From 12-FULL-44-12b sp964348525 (GTDB lineage Bacteria > Patescibacteriota > Minisyncoccia > Phycocordibacterales > Zambryskibacteraceae): DNA of 64,000 nt. Shown piece after piece: positions 1-7,801 of the stretch; the first letter of the stretch is position 1, and the number at the start of each line of letters is the position of its first letter. The position numbers and the translations under genes are program-made. The notes beneath the pieces are model-generated. The model was not told the DNA's origin. It made no database searches and saw only the letters and a program-made list of their open reading frames with translations. Location: positions 1 to 64,000 of the forward strand of contig CAYGCY010000002.1 in NCBI GenBank assembly GCA_964348525.1, written 5' to 3'.

Positions 1-743
1 GGGTTATACTGCCGTCAGCAGACGGGGGGAGCATACAGTTTTCAGGAAGAGCATATCCCAAGAGTGCGGTAACCATTCTTAAAGATGCACAGGTTATAAC
101 CTCAACAGTGGCCGACAGTGGCGCACAATTTCAGGTTGTTTTAAAAGATTTAGCAACAGGTAATTACTTTTTTTCTATTTACAGCGAAGATGATGCAGGA
201 AGACGCTCAAGTCTGCTCACATTTCCAGTTAGTATCACAACGGGGGCTACAACCAATATAAGTGGAATATTTGTGGCCCCCACTATTGCTGTTGATAAAT
301 CTCAGGTAAAGCGAGGAGATAATTTGGCCATTTTTGGGAAAACAACGGCCTCCGGAGAAGTTACTATACAAGTTAATTCGGAACAGCAATTTTTTGCAAA
401 AACCAAATCTGATACTACTGGTGTTTATTTGTATAATTTCGATTCAACTCCACTTGAATATGGAGATCACAGTACAAAATCAAAAACAGCCATAGAAAAT
501 GAAATAAGTTCATACGGCGCATCAATTGCATTCAAAGTGGGCAACACCAATATTTTTTCCAATTTACCGTCTAAGGCTGTGATAGCAGATCAAAATACTG
601 ACCGTCGAGTAAACCTAATTGATTTTTCAATTTTAGTGTATTGGTTTAAAAGACCCTCGCCTCCAGTTAAGGTAGACTTGAACAAGGATGGTAAAGTGAA
701 TTTGATAGACTTTTCCATAATGGCGTATAACTGGACCGGATAA
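1..743 (+). CDS. Dockerin-type extracellular protein, C-terminal part (5' end outside window)
   Basis: The frame is already open at the window edge (first full codon at 3) and stops with TAA at 741-743, so about 246 C-terminal residues are visible. The last ~52 residues hold two calcium-binding dockerin type I loops, 'DQNTDRRVNLIDF' and 'DLNKDGKVNLIDF', separated by a linker. The rest is beta-rich, Ig-like sequence such as 'SGEVTIQVNSEQ'. Dockerins bind cohesin domains to assemble surface complexes, and the next gene, one base downstream, encodes a cohesin-like protein, so the two products probably bind each other. A GTG at 108 is only an internal codon. Confidence 0.8.
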   Translation, partial: VILPSADGGSIQFSGRAYPKSAVTILKDAQVITSTVADSGAQFQVVLKDLATGNYFFSIYSEDDAGRRSSLLTFPVSITTGATTNISGIFVAPTIAVDKSQVKRGDNLAIFGKTTASGEVTIQVNSEQQFFAKTKSDTTGVYLYNFDSTPLEYGDHSTKSKTAIENEISSYGASIAFKVGNTNIFSNLPSKAVIADQNTDRRVNLIDFSILVYWFKRPSPPVKVDLNKDGKVNLIDFSIMAYNWTG

Positions 744-744
744 T

Positions 745-1509
745 ATGAAAAAAATATATTTTTCAATTTCGCTTGCCTTATTTTCTTTAGTGCCTTTTAT
801 AGGTAACGCAAGCACAGCAGACGTATTTGTAGAAACTGGCAACAACTATGTAAATGCCATAGAGGGGAAAATTATTTTGCCAAAGAGCATAGATATCCAA
901 GGAGTGAGGACGGGCACATCTGTTGTTACTATCTGGGTAGAACGTCCGACCATTGATTCTACAACAAAAGAAATAATATTCTCCGGCATAACACCGGGAG
1001 GTTTTAGAGGAAAAGGCGTGCTCCTCTCTTTAGAAGGTGAATTTAAAATTGAAGACCTAAAAAAAATAACTTTTGTAAATATTAAAGCTTTAAAAAATGA
1101 TGGATTTGGTACTGAGGTAAGTGTGAAGATGTATGCAACATCGTCGCAGAATATAGAAGATCAATCTTTGCCAATCGAATTTAAGCCGGTTGTTTCAAGG
1201 GCTGATGATGTTTTTAGTGGCAACTATTTTGTGTCTTTTCTGACCCAAGACAAAGAAACTGGTGTTAAAGAATACAAATATGCTACTTCCTTTATATTTA
1301 AACCTTCCGAAAAAGATTTTAAAGAGACCAGTAGCCCAATAGTGCTAGAAGGCGTAGATAATTTTAAGAAAATTTATATAAAAGCAGTTGACTATGAGGG
1401 CAATGAGAGAATGGGGATAATAAATGGTCCACATAGAAATAAGACCCTAGTTGGTATTCTAGGTGTCTTTGTTCTAGTTATTTTCTTTCGAAGAAAGTGG
1501 AGCACTTAA
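745..1509 (+). CDS. Cohesin-like membrane-anchored surface protein
   Basis: 254 residues with a signal peptide (about 1-22, ending 'GNASTA'). Residues ~24-145 resemble cohesin domains: 'NNYVNAIEGKIILP', 'VVTIWVERP' and 'GITPGGFRGKGVLLS' match the usual INAVEG / GG(F/Y)xG pattern. A second beta-rich region follows, then a C-terminal membrane helix (~232-248) with a basic tail ending 'RRKWST', which suggests anchoring with the bulk outside. It starts one base after the dockerin gene stop, so it is cotranscribed and probably supplies the partner of that dockerin. The cohesin call rests on sequence pattern only. Confidence 0.65.
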   Translation: MKKIYFSISLALFSLVPFIGNASTADVFVETGNNYVNAIEGKIILPKSIDIQGVRTGTSVVTIWVERPTIDSTTKEIIFSGITPGGFRGKGVLLSLEGEFKIEDLKKITFVNIKALKNDGFGTEVSVKMYATSSQNIEDQSLPIEFKPVVSRADDVFSGNYFVSFLTQDKETGVKEYKYATSFIFKPSEKDFKETSSPIVLEGVDNFKKIYIKAVDYEGNERMGIINGPHRNKTLVGILGVFVLVIFFRRKWST

Positions 1510-1556
1510 TTATGTGGCTTGAAGCATGAAGCTTTTAGCCTTAAGCTATCGCTATT

Positions 1557-1628
1557 GGCCCTATCGTCTAACGGTTAGGACGGAGCCTTCTCAAGGCTCA
1601 AATCAGAGTTCGATTCTCTGTAGGGTCA
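1557..1628 (+). tRNA. tRNA-Glu (anticodon CTC)
   Basis: The cloverleaf is complete. The acceptor GGCCCTA pairs with TAGGGTC, the anticodon stem GAGCC/GGCTC encloses loop TTCTCAA (anticodon CTC, codon GAG), and the T arm CAGAG-TTCGATT-CTCTG has a normal T-loop. The discriminator is A and CCA is not encoded. Confidence 0.93.
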
Positions 1629-1790
1629 TAAATTGCAGAAAGCAGGCAAACTGCTTTGCCTGCGAGCAATTTGTGAGGGCGCAGGTATAATTTCTCAGCA
1701 GAGAAATTACCGAGCCGGGGTCGCGAACACTTACATATTTTATCTGCAAGAATAAAATATTTAGTGATTTGTGACCACAAGTAAAAACAC
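1629..1790 (+). other. Structured spacer with three successive hairpins (candidate ncRNA)
   Basis: Three hairpins follow the tRNA directly. At 1630-1672 a nested stem has an AAATTGC/GCAATTT base and a GCAGGCAAA/TTTGCCTGC top. At 1684-1711 GGTATAATTTCTC faces GAGAAATTACC. At 1728-1766 CACT..ATATTTTAT faces ATAAAATAT..AGTG. None is followed by a U tract. I see no conserved protein here. It may be part of the tRNA precursor or an independent RNA; the strand is not certain. Confidence 0.35.
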
Positions 1791-1859
1791 TTGCACAAGC
1801 CTTGACAGTTCTAGGTGTAATGTGTTATTTCTAATATAGAACTTTCCAAGGGGATATAG

Positions 1860-2195
1860 ATGCGGAACAGGAATCGGCACTATCAGTGGTATCTTGAGCC
1901 GGGTTCTCCTGAGGCAAACAGGGTAATCGCAGAGGCCCTGCAAGACCACGAATCGGCCATGGAGGGTGTGTTCTGTGCCGACGGAGTGAGAAGGAACCTT
2001 TGGCCCTGCTCTGCTCATTTTGTGAATCAGATGCGAGGCTTCAGGAAAGACCTGTCTCTGCCGTTCAAGATTTTTGTGGCAGAAGGCAAGAGCAAGCCAA
2101 GGCTATTTGTGGGAGAGACGCTTAGGGGCAAGGTGAGGAGTGCTCTCATGGCAAGCCACAAAAAGAAGAAGGTTGCGAGACTTTTAGGTCGTTAA
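1860..2195 (+). CDS. Hypothetical basic protein, SD-led single gene
   Basis: I do not recognise this 111-residue protein. It is basic, with a lysine/arginine-rich end ('SHKKKKVARLLGR'), and has no membrane segment. The start ATG follows AAGGGG at SD distance. A TTGACA at 1802-1807 could be the -35 of its promoter, with a weak -10 (TTATTT, 1825-1830). Codons are clearly more G/C-rich than in neighbouring genes. An intrinsic terminator follows at once, so it is a self-contained unit between tRNA-Glu and the alkyltransferase gene. It belongs to the cassette-like gene class described in the findings. Confidence 0.6.
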   Translation: MRNRNRHYQWYLEPGSPEANRVIAEALQDHESAMEGVFCADGVRRNLWPCSAHFVNQMRGFRKDLSLPFKIFVAEGKSKPRLFVGETLRGKVRSALMASHKKKKVARLLGR

Positions 2196-2204
2196 GTGAA
2201 CAAG

Positions 2205-2230
2205 GGGCCCGAGTAATCGGGTCCTTTCTG
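2205..2230 (+). terminator. Intrinsic terminator of the 1860 gene
   Basis: GGGCCCGA / TCGGGTCC stem with loop GTAA (2205-2224), followed by TTTCTGTT. Confidence 0.75.
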
Positions 2231-2244
2231 TTAAAATATTTTGA

Positions 2245-2499
2245 ATGACAAAATTTAAAGAAAGAGTACTAAAGGTGGTGCGTGATATTCCGAAAGGTAA
2301 AACTTTAAGCTACGGAGAAGTGGCTAAATATGCCGGCAATCCCGGAGCAGGAAGAGCGGTTGGCACTATAATGAAAAATAATTACGACAAAACTGTGCCG
2401 TGTCATAGAGTAATAAAAGCCGATGGCTCACTCGGCGAATACAATAGAGGAGGTGAAAACAAAAAGCGCGCCTTGCTCCGAAGAGAAGGCGCGCTCTAA
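2245..2499 (+). CDS. Small O6-alkylguanine-DNA alkyltransferase (DNA-binding/active-site domain only)
   Basis: 84 residues that correspond to the C-terminal domain of Ogt/MGMT proteins. 'GAGRAVGTIMKNN' contains the arginine finger that flips the base, and 'VPCHRV' carries the acceptor cysteine, so this is not an ATL protein, in which that Cys is replaced. The N-terminal RNase H-like half of full-length Ogt (about 160-170 aa) is missing. A -10 box TAAAAT (2232-2237) ends 7 nt before the ATG, pointing to a leaderless transcript. Its last codons double as the terminator of the convergent gene. Expected role: direct repair of O6-alkylguanine in DNA. Confidence 0.85.
   Translation: MTKFKERVLKVVRDIPKGKTLSYGEVAKYAGNPGAGRAVGTIMKNNYDKTVPCHRVIKADGSLGEYNRGGENKKRALLRREGAL
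2461..2495 (-). terminator. Intrinsic terminator of the minus-strand lipoprotein gene, inside the alkyltransferase CDS
   Basis: On the minus strand AGCGCGCCTT and AAGGCGCGCT form a 10-bp stem followed by TTTTTG. It lies wholly within the last codons of the convergent alkyltransferase gene. Confidence 0.75.
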
Positions 2500-2513
2500 C
2501 TCCCTGTGTGCTA

Positions 2514-2906
2514 CTACCAGTGCGCATTGCACGCAAGGTACTCCGCCCCGTACCTTACCCCGTAGGATAGGGTGTTCATCCTGTCTTTGTCGAGGTAGCA
2601 CAGGACCGGTCCCATGAAAATCTGGCCGGTCTTCGCGTCCATCACGCTGATAGAAACATCGGCGGAATAGACACGGGGGTTTTCGGGTGCGGTGGGGCCG
2701 TACTCCCGACCCACAGCAACTTCCGCCGTGAACTGCAAAGAGCCACCGCGAGAAATAGCCGGCCCAGTTTTCTTGCTGTTTACAACGAAGAAGATGCTGT
2801 CCTTGGCACCGGTGTTGTAGCCGGCGATGGGGAACTTGACCACTACAAGGTGGTCACCGCATCCGACGAGCGCCACAGAGAGGGCGAGGATGAAGAGCCT
2901 GTACAT
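2514..2906 (-). CDS. Small putative lipoprotein, SD-led single gene
   Basis: 130 residues from the ATG at 2906, chosen because GGAGGTT lies 8 nt upstream and the product then begins with a lipoprotein signal peptide (hydrophobic 'LFILALSVALVGC', lipobox LVGC, Cys ~17). The mature part is beta-rich ('SLQFTAEVAVG', 'VSISVMDAKTGQIF') with no family I recognise. A strong promoter lies at 2935-2964 and a terminator at 2461-2495. Codon use is G/C-rich compared with the flanking genes. An upstream ATG at 2936 would overlap the promoter and is rejected. It is probably exported and lipid-anchored. Confidence 0.65.
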   Translation of the reverse strand: MYRLFILALSVALVGCGDHLVVVKFPIAGYNTGAKDSIFFVVNSKKTGPAISRGGSLQFTAEVAVGREYGPTAPENPRVYSADVSISVMDAKTGQIFMGPVLCYLDKDRMNTLSYGVRYGAEYLACNAHW

Positions 2907-2934
2907 GAACAACCTCCGAAAAGGGTCTGTGAGC

Positions 2935-2964
2935 ATTATATCATAATAATTCTCAATATGTCAA
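2935..2964 (-). promoter_or_regulatory. Sigma-70-type promoter of the lipoprotein gene
   Basis: Read on the minus strand: TTGACA (2964-2959), an 18-bp spacer, TATAAT (2940-2935). Both hexamers are consensus. Confidence 0.8.
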
Positions 2965-3027
2965 GCATGCTTTAAATATACCCATATTTATAGCCATTTA
3001 TAAAAAGCTTAGAGTATAATTATATTG

Positions 3028-5736
3028 ATGGAAATACCTTTAAAATCTATAGAATATCCTTCAGCTGAAAAGGAGATTAATTATTTGAGTGAACAGTTGA
3101 GAGGCATTGAAACCACAGGGAAAAAGAATGAAGACTCTGCGCAAAGTGTTATAAAAAATTATGTAGCTACTGAATCAGTAAAACTTTTTGGTAAAAATGC
3201 TCCGGAAGAAGCAACCATCGCCGGTATTACGTTAAAACTGAGTCCGGAACCTCACGATGTGAGAATGGAAGAGCTCTACCGTGTGCTTGAATCAAAGGGG
3301 CTATATGTTGCTTTGAAAGTTGTGGAAAAACTTAATGACCCACATCTGGAGGACGATTTTCATAGATTTGTAGCGGAGTTAATTAAAGAGGGGCATGGAA
3401 TAAAAGGTCTAAAGGAAAAAACTGATTTAGGAAAATCAATCAGACACGTGCTTTTTGAAATAGAAATACCCAAAAAAGAAGAAGCAAACACTCAAAAGCA
3501 AGATATTAGCGATTTATTCCAAAAAATGGAAAGTATCTTTACGGTTTTGCAGGGCGAAGAAAAAGAAAAGGATACGATTGTTTTGGAATTGGCTAATTCT
3601 GCTGGGCTAGAAACTTTAGTTTTTTATGTTTCTGTGCCCATTGCATGGGCCAATCGTTTTGAGGCTCAGGCTAAAACCGCTTACCCAAACGCAAAAATCA
3701 CTGAAGCAAAAAATGATTTTAATATTTTTACTCCAGAAGGGAAGGTGAGCATATCAACTGGCGTCCTTGCTGAAACAAGCGCCTTGCCTATAAAAACTTT
3801 TGAAGCATTTCAACACGACCCCATGAATCAGGTACTCGGGGCTTTTGGGAAACTAGGCAAGGAAGAAGAAGGGGCGGTAATACAAATAATTTATGGCCCT
3901 GCTTCAAGTTTTTTTGCTAAAGAAATTCAGCACAAAAAAGAGAGGATAGAAAAAGGAGAAAATCCTAAAAAAGTTTTGAAAGATAAAGGTGCATTAGGAG
4001 AGGTTTTGGAATCTTTGATGGATTTATTTACGCACACAAAAACACAAAAAAAGGAAATTCCTCCAAATATCAATACAGACATTGTGAATAAACTTAATAA
4101 AAAACTATCGCGACCTGTTATGTCCGTATGGCTCAGGATAGCTGGGTCGGCCAAAGATGAAAAGAGAGCAGAGAGCATACGTCTTGATTTGGAGGCAACC
4201 TTTAGGCAGTTTGCTGAAGCTGGAGGAAACAGTTTTAAATTTAAAAAGGTAAGCCAATCTAACAAAAAGAAAGCAGTGAGAGCGATAGCGTTTAGACTGC
4301 CATCTTTTGGAGACACTTTTTATCTAAATTCTCAAGAACTAGCCACAATATTCCATTTTGAATCATCAGGGCTTTCAATTAATCAAAATGTTAAGACCGC
4401 AAAAACAGTTACAAGAAAAGCCCCCGTGGATTTGCCGAATCAGGGGACGCTCCTTGGCGTGAATGGAGACGGGGCGGAAGGGAGAAATATATTTTTGTCG
4501 GATGAAGACAGATTGAGACACTTATACGTGGTTGGGCAAACCGGCACAGGGAAGTCCACTTTGCTTAAAAATATTGTGGTGCAGGACATAGAAAAAGGGA
4601 ATGGGGTTTGCTTTATAGACCCACATGGTTCGGACATTGAGGAGATACTTTCTCGAATACCGGAAAATAGATTGAAAGACGTTATTTATTTTGACCCCGC
4701 AAATCTGGAAAGACCAATGGCCCTAAACATGCTTGAATACGATACAAGATTTCCAGAGCAAAAAACTTTTGTAGTGAACGAACTTTTTGCAATATTCCAG
4801 AAATTGTATGGGTCGGTTCCCGAATCTATGGGACCAATGTTTGAACAATACTTCAGAAATGCAACCCTCCTCACCATAGAAGACCCCGAGTCTGGCTCTA
4901 CTCTGCTTCACGTAGCGAGGGTTTTGGCCGATAAAGAATACAGAGAATACAAGTTGTCTAAATGTAGCAATCCAGTGGTAATTTCCTTTTGGAGAGACAT
5001 TGCATCAAAGGCTGGCGGGGAGGCAAGTTTGGCCAACATTATCCCGTACATAACATCAAAATTTGATGTATTTTTAGCGAACGACTACATGCGTCCAATA
5101 ATTGCCCAGCAAAATTCTTCGCTGAAGTTTAGAGAAATTTTAGACAACAAATCTATACTTTTGGTGAATCTATCAAAGGGGCGATTGGGAGACATAAACT
5201 CGAATCTCTTGGGGCTCATCGTAGTAGGGAAGATACTTATGGCGGCGCTGTCTCGTGTTGATATTGATTCTTCTCAAAGAAACCAGTTTAATTTAGTGAT
5301 AGATGAATTCCAAAATGTTACTACAGATTCTATCTCAACCATTTTTAGTGAGGCAAGAAAGTACAAACTTTCTCTCACCGTCGCTCACCAATACATCGCC
5401 CAGCTCAATGAAAATATTACTAAAGCAGTATTTGGAAATGTCGGTACTTTTGTAGCTTTCAGGGTAGGGAATGATGATGCAGAATATTTGGAGAAACAGT
5501 TTTCCCCAGAGTTTAGGGCTATGGATTTGGCAAATTTACCAAACGGGGTGTGTGCTCTCAAACTTCTAGCCAACGGAAAACCCCAAGAGCCATTTGATGT
5601 TAGAACTTTTGGTTTTGAAAGAGGGACAACTGATATTTTGTCCATAAAAAGAAAATCGGCTGAAATTTTTGGAAGGCCAAAAGAAGAAGTGGAACTTATN
5701 NNNNNNNNNTTCAAAATTCTTTCAAAAAATAAATAA
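3028..5736 (+). CDS. VirD4/TraG-VirB4-like conjugation-type ATPase (3' end crosses an assembly gap)
   Basis: About 900 residues. The N-terminal ~450 residues form an alpha/beta region that resembles the stand-alone protein at 47797-49050, ending in 'ELATIFHF' and 'KAPVDLPNQG'. Then comes a RecA-like ATPase with Walker A 'GQTGTGKST' (~501-509), Walker B 'LVIDEFQ' (~754-760) and the 'HQYIAQL' helix typical of coupling ATPases. No membrane helix is visible, so it may act with a membrane partner in DNA or protein transport. I start at the ATG at 3028, not the TTG at 3025, because TATAAT (3015-3020) ends 7 nt upstream (leaderless). Ten N at 5700-5709 make the last residues and stop uncertain. Confidence 0.8.
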   Translation: MEIPLKSIEYPSAEKEINYLSEQLRGIETTGKKNEDSAQSVIKNYVATESVKLFGKNAPEEATIAGITLKLSPEPHDVRMEELYRVLESKGLYVALKVVEKLNDPHLEDDFHRFVAELIKEGHGIKGLKEKTDLGKSIRHVLFEIEIPKKEEANTQKQDISDLFQKMESIFTVLQGEEKEKDTIVLELANSAGLETLVFYVSVPIAWANRFEAQAKTAYPNAKITEAKNDFNIFTPEGKVSISTGVLAETSALPIKTFEAFQHDPMNQVLGAFGKLGKEEEGAVIQIIYGPASSFFAKEIQHKKERIEKGENPKKVLKDKGALGEVLESLMDLFTHTKTQKKEIPPNINTDIVNKLNKKLSRPVMSVWLRIAGSAKDEKRAESIRLDLEATFRQFAEAGGNSFKFKKVSQSNKKKAVRAIAFRLPSFGDTFYLNSQELATIFHFESSGLSINQNVKTAKTVTRKAPVDLPNQGTLLGVNGDGAEGRNIFLSDEDRLRHLYVVGQTGTGKSTLLKNIVVQDIEKGNGVCFIDPHGSDIEEILSRIPENRLKDVIYFDPANLERPMALNMLEYDTRFPEQKTFVVNELFAIFQKLYGSVPESMGPMFEQYFRNATLLTIEDPESGSTLLHVARVLADKEYREYKLSKCSNPVVISFWRDIASKAGGEASLANIIPYITSKFDVFLANDYMRPIIAQQNSSLKFREILDNKSILLVNLSKGRLGDINSNLLGLIVVGKILMAALSRVDIDSSQRNQFNLVIDEFQNVTTDSISTIFSEARKYKLSLTVAHQYIAQLNENITKAVFGNVGTFVAFRVGNDDAEYLEKQFSPEFRAMDLANLPNGVCALKLLANGKPQEPFDVRTFGFERGTTDILSIKRKSAEIFGRPKEEVELXXXXFKILSKNK
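5700..5709. other. Assembly gap (10 N)
   Basis: A run of exactly ten N near the 3' end of the ATPase gene. Such runs often mark a gap of unknown length, so the frame across it cannot be trusted. Confidence 0.95.
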
Positions 5737-5740
5737 AAAC

Positions 5741-5764
5741 AAAGAGGAGCCGAAGCTCCTCTTT
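5741..5764 (-). terminator. Intrinsic terminator of the 5763 gene
   Basis: AAAGAGGAGC / GCTCCTCTTT with a TTCG tetraloop on the minus strand, followed by GTTTTTATTT. On the plus strand it may also stop the ATPase transcript. Confidence 0.8.
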
Positions 5765-6104
5765 AGTACGGGTTGGCGCTGTTGGCCACCTCAATCGCCC
5801 TCTCAATCGCTTTCTGCCGGTCCGGAACCGGAGCGCCCAGCTTCTTTTCGGGAAGTGGACGAACGATTTCGGCTGGTACCAGCCTGAAGCCAATCTCGAT
5901 TGAAATGAACGACTGCACCCTCGACGAGATTTCGGGGAACCTTGGCACTACATACTCGTAGGCCAGTTTGGTTACCTTGTCTCTACGAAGGCGGTTCTTC
6001 CACTTCTTGCTGGCAGCCATTGAAACTTCGCTGGCAAGAATTTGAAGAGCCACTTCATCCACACCCTCGGCGTGGATCCCTGACAGCATGTCGTCTCGTG
6101 TCAT
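5763..6104 (-). CDS. Hypothetical protein, SD-led single gene
   Basis: 113 residues with no family I recognise. It is charged and probably cytosolic: a helical N-terminal half rich in Arg/Lys ('KKWKNRLRRDKV') and a C-terminal half with 'IGFRLVPAEIVRPLPEKK'. GGAG lies 7 nt before the ATG, a TTGACT-17-TAGTAT promoter lies upstream (6141-6169), and a TTCG-loop terminator overlaps its stop. Codons are G/C-rich. It sits as a complete unit between the ATPase and yqeY and belongs to the cassette class. Confidence 0.6.
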   Translation of the reverse strand: MTRDDMLSGIHAEGVDEVALQILASEVSMAASKKWKNRLRRDKVTKLAYEYVVPRFPEISSRVQSFISIEIGFRLVPAEIVRPLPEKKLGAPVPDRQKAIERAIEVANSANPY

Positions 6105-6140
6105 AGGTTCTCCGCGAATTGGGTGTGTTTCTAGCTATTA

Positions 6141-6169
6141 ATACTATCAGATTATATTTAAAAAGTCAA
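6141..6169 (-). promoter_or_regulatory. Promoter of the 5763-6104 gene
   Basis: Minus strand TTGACT (6169-6164), 17-bp spacer, TAGTAT (6146-6141). Confidence 0.65.
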
Positions 6170-6214
6170 TAGTGTAAAATAAGGCTAATTTAAGCCGTTT
6201 TATCTGGGTTTATC

Positions 6215-6673
6215 CTAGATACTGAAAAGTGAATCAATGACAGTTTTTACATCTTTGCTATCTGCCGTTCCGTTTGATGCTTTTATGACAGCTCCCATAA
6301 GTATTCCCGATTTTGATTTGTCTGTGATACCAAGCTCGGCTTTTTTTGCTTCTGCTATTTTTTTTATTTCGTCTACACTCATTTGTGAAGGCAAGTAAGA
6401 AGAAATGATTTCAAGCTCTTTTTTCTCTACTTCAGCCAAGTCCACTCTTCCACCGTTTGTGAACTGCTCTATAGAATCTTTTCTTTGATTCGCCAATCTT
6501 TTGAGTACTGGCAAAGCTATTTCATCTGGAACAAGCTCGTTTGGTTTTTTGCCTTTCACAACCAATTCATTTGTAAAACCAGCTATTATGCCCCGCAGTG
6601 TGTTTGTTTTAAGCGCATCCTTGGCTTTCATCGCCGTCATTAAGTCTGCCTTTATTTTTTCTTCGTATGTCAT
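6215..6673 (-). CDS. YqeY/GatB-domain protein
   Basis: 152 residues covering the YqeY family end to end: helical N-terminus ('IKADLMTAMKAKDALK'), central 'LKRLANQRKDSIEQF' and C-terminal 'GILMGAVIKASNGTADS'. The family shares the tail domain of the GatB subunit of Asp/Glu-tRNA amidotransferase and is thought to contact tRNA, but its own role is not firmly known. Its start lies inside an 18-bp inverted repeat shared with divergent rmuC; a TAAAAT box ends 6 nt before the ATG, so the mRNA is probably leaderless. Confidence 0.88.
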   Translation of the reverse strand: MTYEEKIKADLMTAMKAKDALKTNTLRGIIAGFTNELVVKGKKPNELVPDEIALPVLKRLANQRKDSIEQFTNGGRVDLAEVEKKELEIISSYLPSQMSVDEIKKIAEAKKAELGITDKSKSGILMGAVIKASNGTADSKDVKTVIDSLFSI

Positions 6674-6710
6674 AAGACCATTTTATCATATTTGATATAA
6701 TGGTCTTATG
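6671..6710. promoter_or_regulatory. Palindromic divergent promoter of yqeY and rmuC
   Basis: Arms CATAAGACCATTTTATCA (6671-6688) and TGATATAATGGTCTTATG (6693-6710) are inverted copies with one mismatch and a 4-nt centre. Each arm carries a -10 box and, at its outer end, the start codon of one gene. The symmetry could also let the site act as an operator. Confidence 0.7.
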
Positions 6711-7748
6711 ACGACGCTTCTTATAGTAATTGTATCTTTGGTGCTAGTGGTTCAAATAGTTCTTTTTTTTCGTATGTCTAAAAAAGAAGAAAAAGGGGAG
6801 GGTCTAGTGCTTTTACAAAATCAGCTCTCGCATCTCACAAAAACGATTGATGACAAACTAACAGATTCAACACGCATGATGGGGGAGTCGGTAAGAATGC
6901 AGTTTGGAGAATCTGCAAAACTGATTAGGGAAGTCACACACGGACTAACGAAGCTTGATGAAACAAACAAGCAGGTCGTCTCTTTTGCTGACCAGCTTCA
7001 GTCTTTGCAGGACATTTTGAAAAATCCAAAACAAAGAGGGGTATTGGGTGAATACTATCTGGAAACACTTTTAAAGAATGTGTTGCCTCCTGGTTCCTAT
7101 CAAATGCAATTTCCATTTAAAGACGGAACAATAGTGGATGCGGTTGTTTTTGTGAAAGACAAAATTATTCCTATAGATTCAAAATTTTCTTTGGAAAATT
7201 ACAATCGTTTAGTAGAGGAGAAAGACCCCGTAGAAAGAGAGAGATTGGAAAAAGCATTTAAGGCGGATTTAAAGAATCGTATAGATGAGACGGCTAAATA
7301 TGTAAAACCAGCAGAGGGCACAATGGATTTTGCTTTTATGTTTATTCCACACGAAGCAATTTATTATGATCTTCTTATCGCTCAGGTGGGTGGGATGAAA
7401 ATAAATACTAGAGATCTCATTGAATACGCGTTTAAAGATAAAAGAGTTCTCATTACCTCTCCAACATCATTTTTGGCGTTTTTACAGACAGTTTTGCAGG
7501 GCCTTAAAGCTTTACAAATTGAGGATACGGCAAAAGATATTGTGAAAAGGGTAGAGGAGTTGGGCAAGCACCTAAAATCATACGAGGAATACCACAATAA
7601 ATTGGGCAGTTCACTTTCAACAACGGTTAATCACTATATGACCTCTGGAAAGGAGTTTAAAAAGATAGGAAAGGATGTTTTGAGAATTTCAGAGGTATCT
7701 CCAGAATTAGAGCCGTTAGTTATTGAAAAGCCTGACTTAGAAGATTAA
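6708..7748 (+). CDS. rmuC: RmuC-family DNA recombination protein
   Basis: 346 residues. An N-terminal membrane helix (~3-22) is followed by a helical segment (~25-100) and the RmuC nuclease-like core: 'NPKQRGVLGEYYLETLLKNVLPPGSY', split by a short variable stretch, then 'VVFVKDKIIPIDSKFSLENY' and 'FMFIPHEAIYYDLL'. RmuC proteins limit inversions at short inverted repeats; the fold resembles PD-(D/E)XK nucleases. TATAAT (6696-6701) ends 6 nt before the ATG (leaderless). Divergent from yqeY. Confidence 0.87.
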   Translation: MTTLLIVIVSLVLVVQIVLFFRMSKKEEKGEGLVLLQNQLSHLTKTIDDKLTDSTRMMGESVRMQFGESAKLIREVTHGLTKLDETNKQVVSFADQLQSLQDILKNPKQRGVLGEYYLETLLKNVLPPGSYQMQFPFKDGTIVDAVVFVKDKIIPIDSKFSLENYNRLVEEKDPVERERLEKAFKADLKNRIDETAKYVKPAEGTMDFAFMFIPHEAIYYDLLIAQVGGMKINTRDLIEYAFKDKRVLITSPTSFLAFLQTVLQGLKALQIEDTAKDIVKRVEELGKHLKSYEEYHNKLGSSLSTTVNHYMTSGKEFKKIGKDVLRISEVSPELEPLVIEKPDLED

Positions 7749-7764
7749 TAGGGCGTAAAAGCCC

Positions 7765-7792
7765 TTGCAAGGGACGGAAAACCCTGTAAAAT
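7765..7792 (+). promoter_or_regulatory. Promoter of rplU
   Basis: TTGCAA (7765-7770), 16-bp spacer, TAAAAT (7787-7792). The -10 ends 9 nt before the rplU ATG. Confidence 0.65.
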
Positions 7793-7801
7793 GGCTGTTC
7801 T

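Noticed and set aside
1598..1798. Minus-strand ORF of 66 codons across tRNA-Glu and the hairpins
   Set aside because: Overlaps the tRNA and structured RNA; composition is not protein-like.
2423..2617. 64-codon plus-strand ORF over the alkyltransferase end
   Set aside because: Overlaps two better-supported genes in other frames; no family resemblance.
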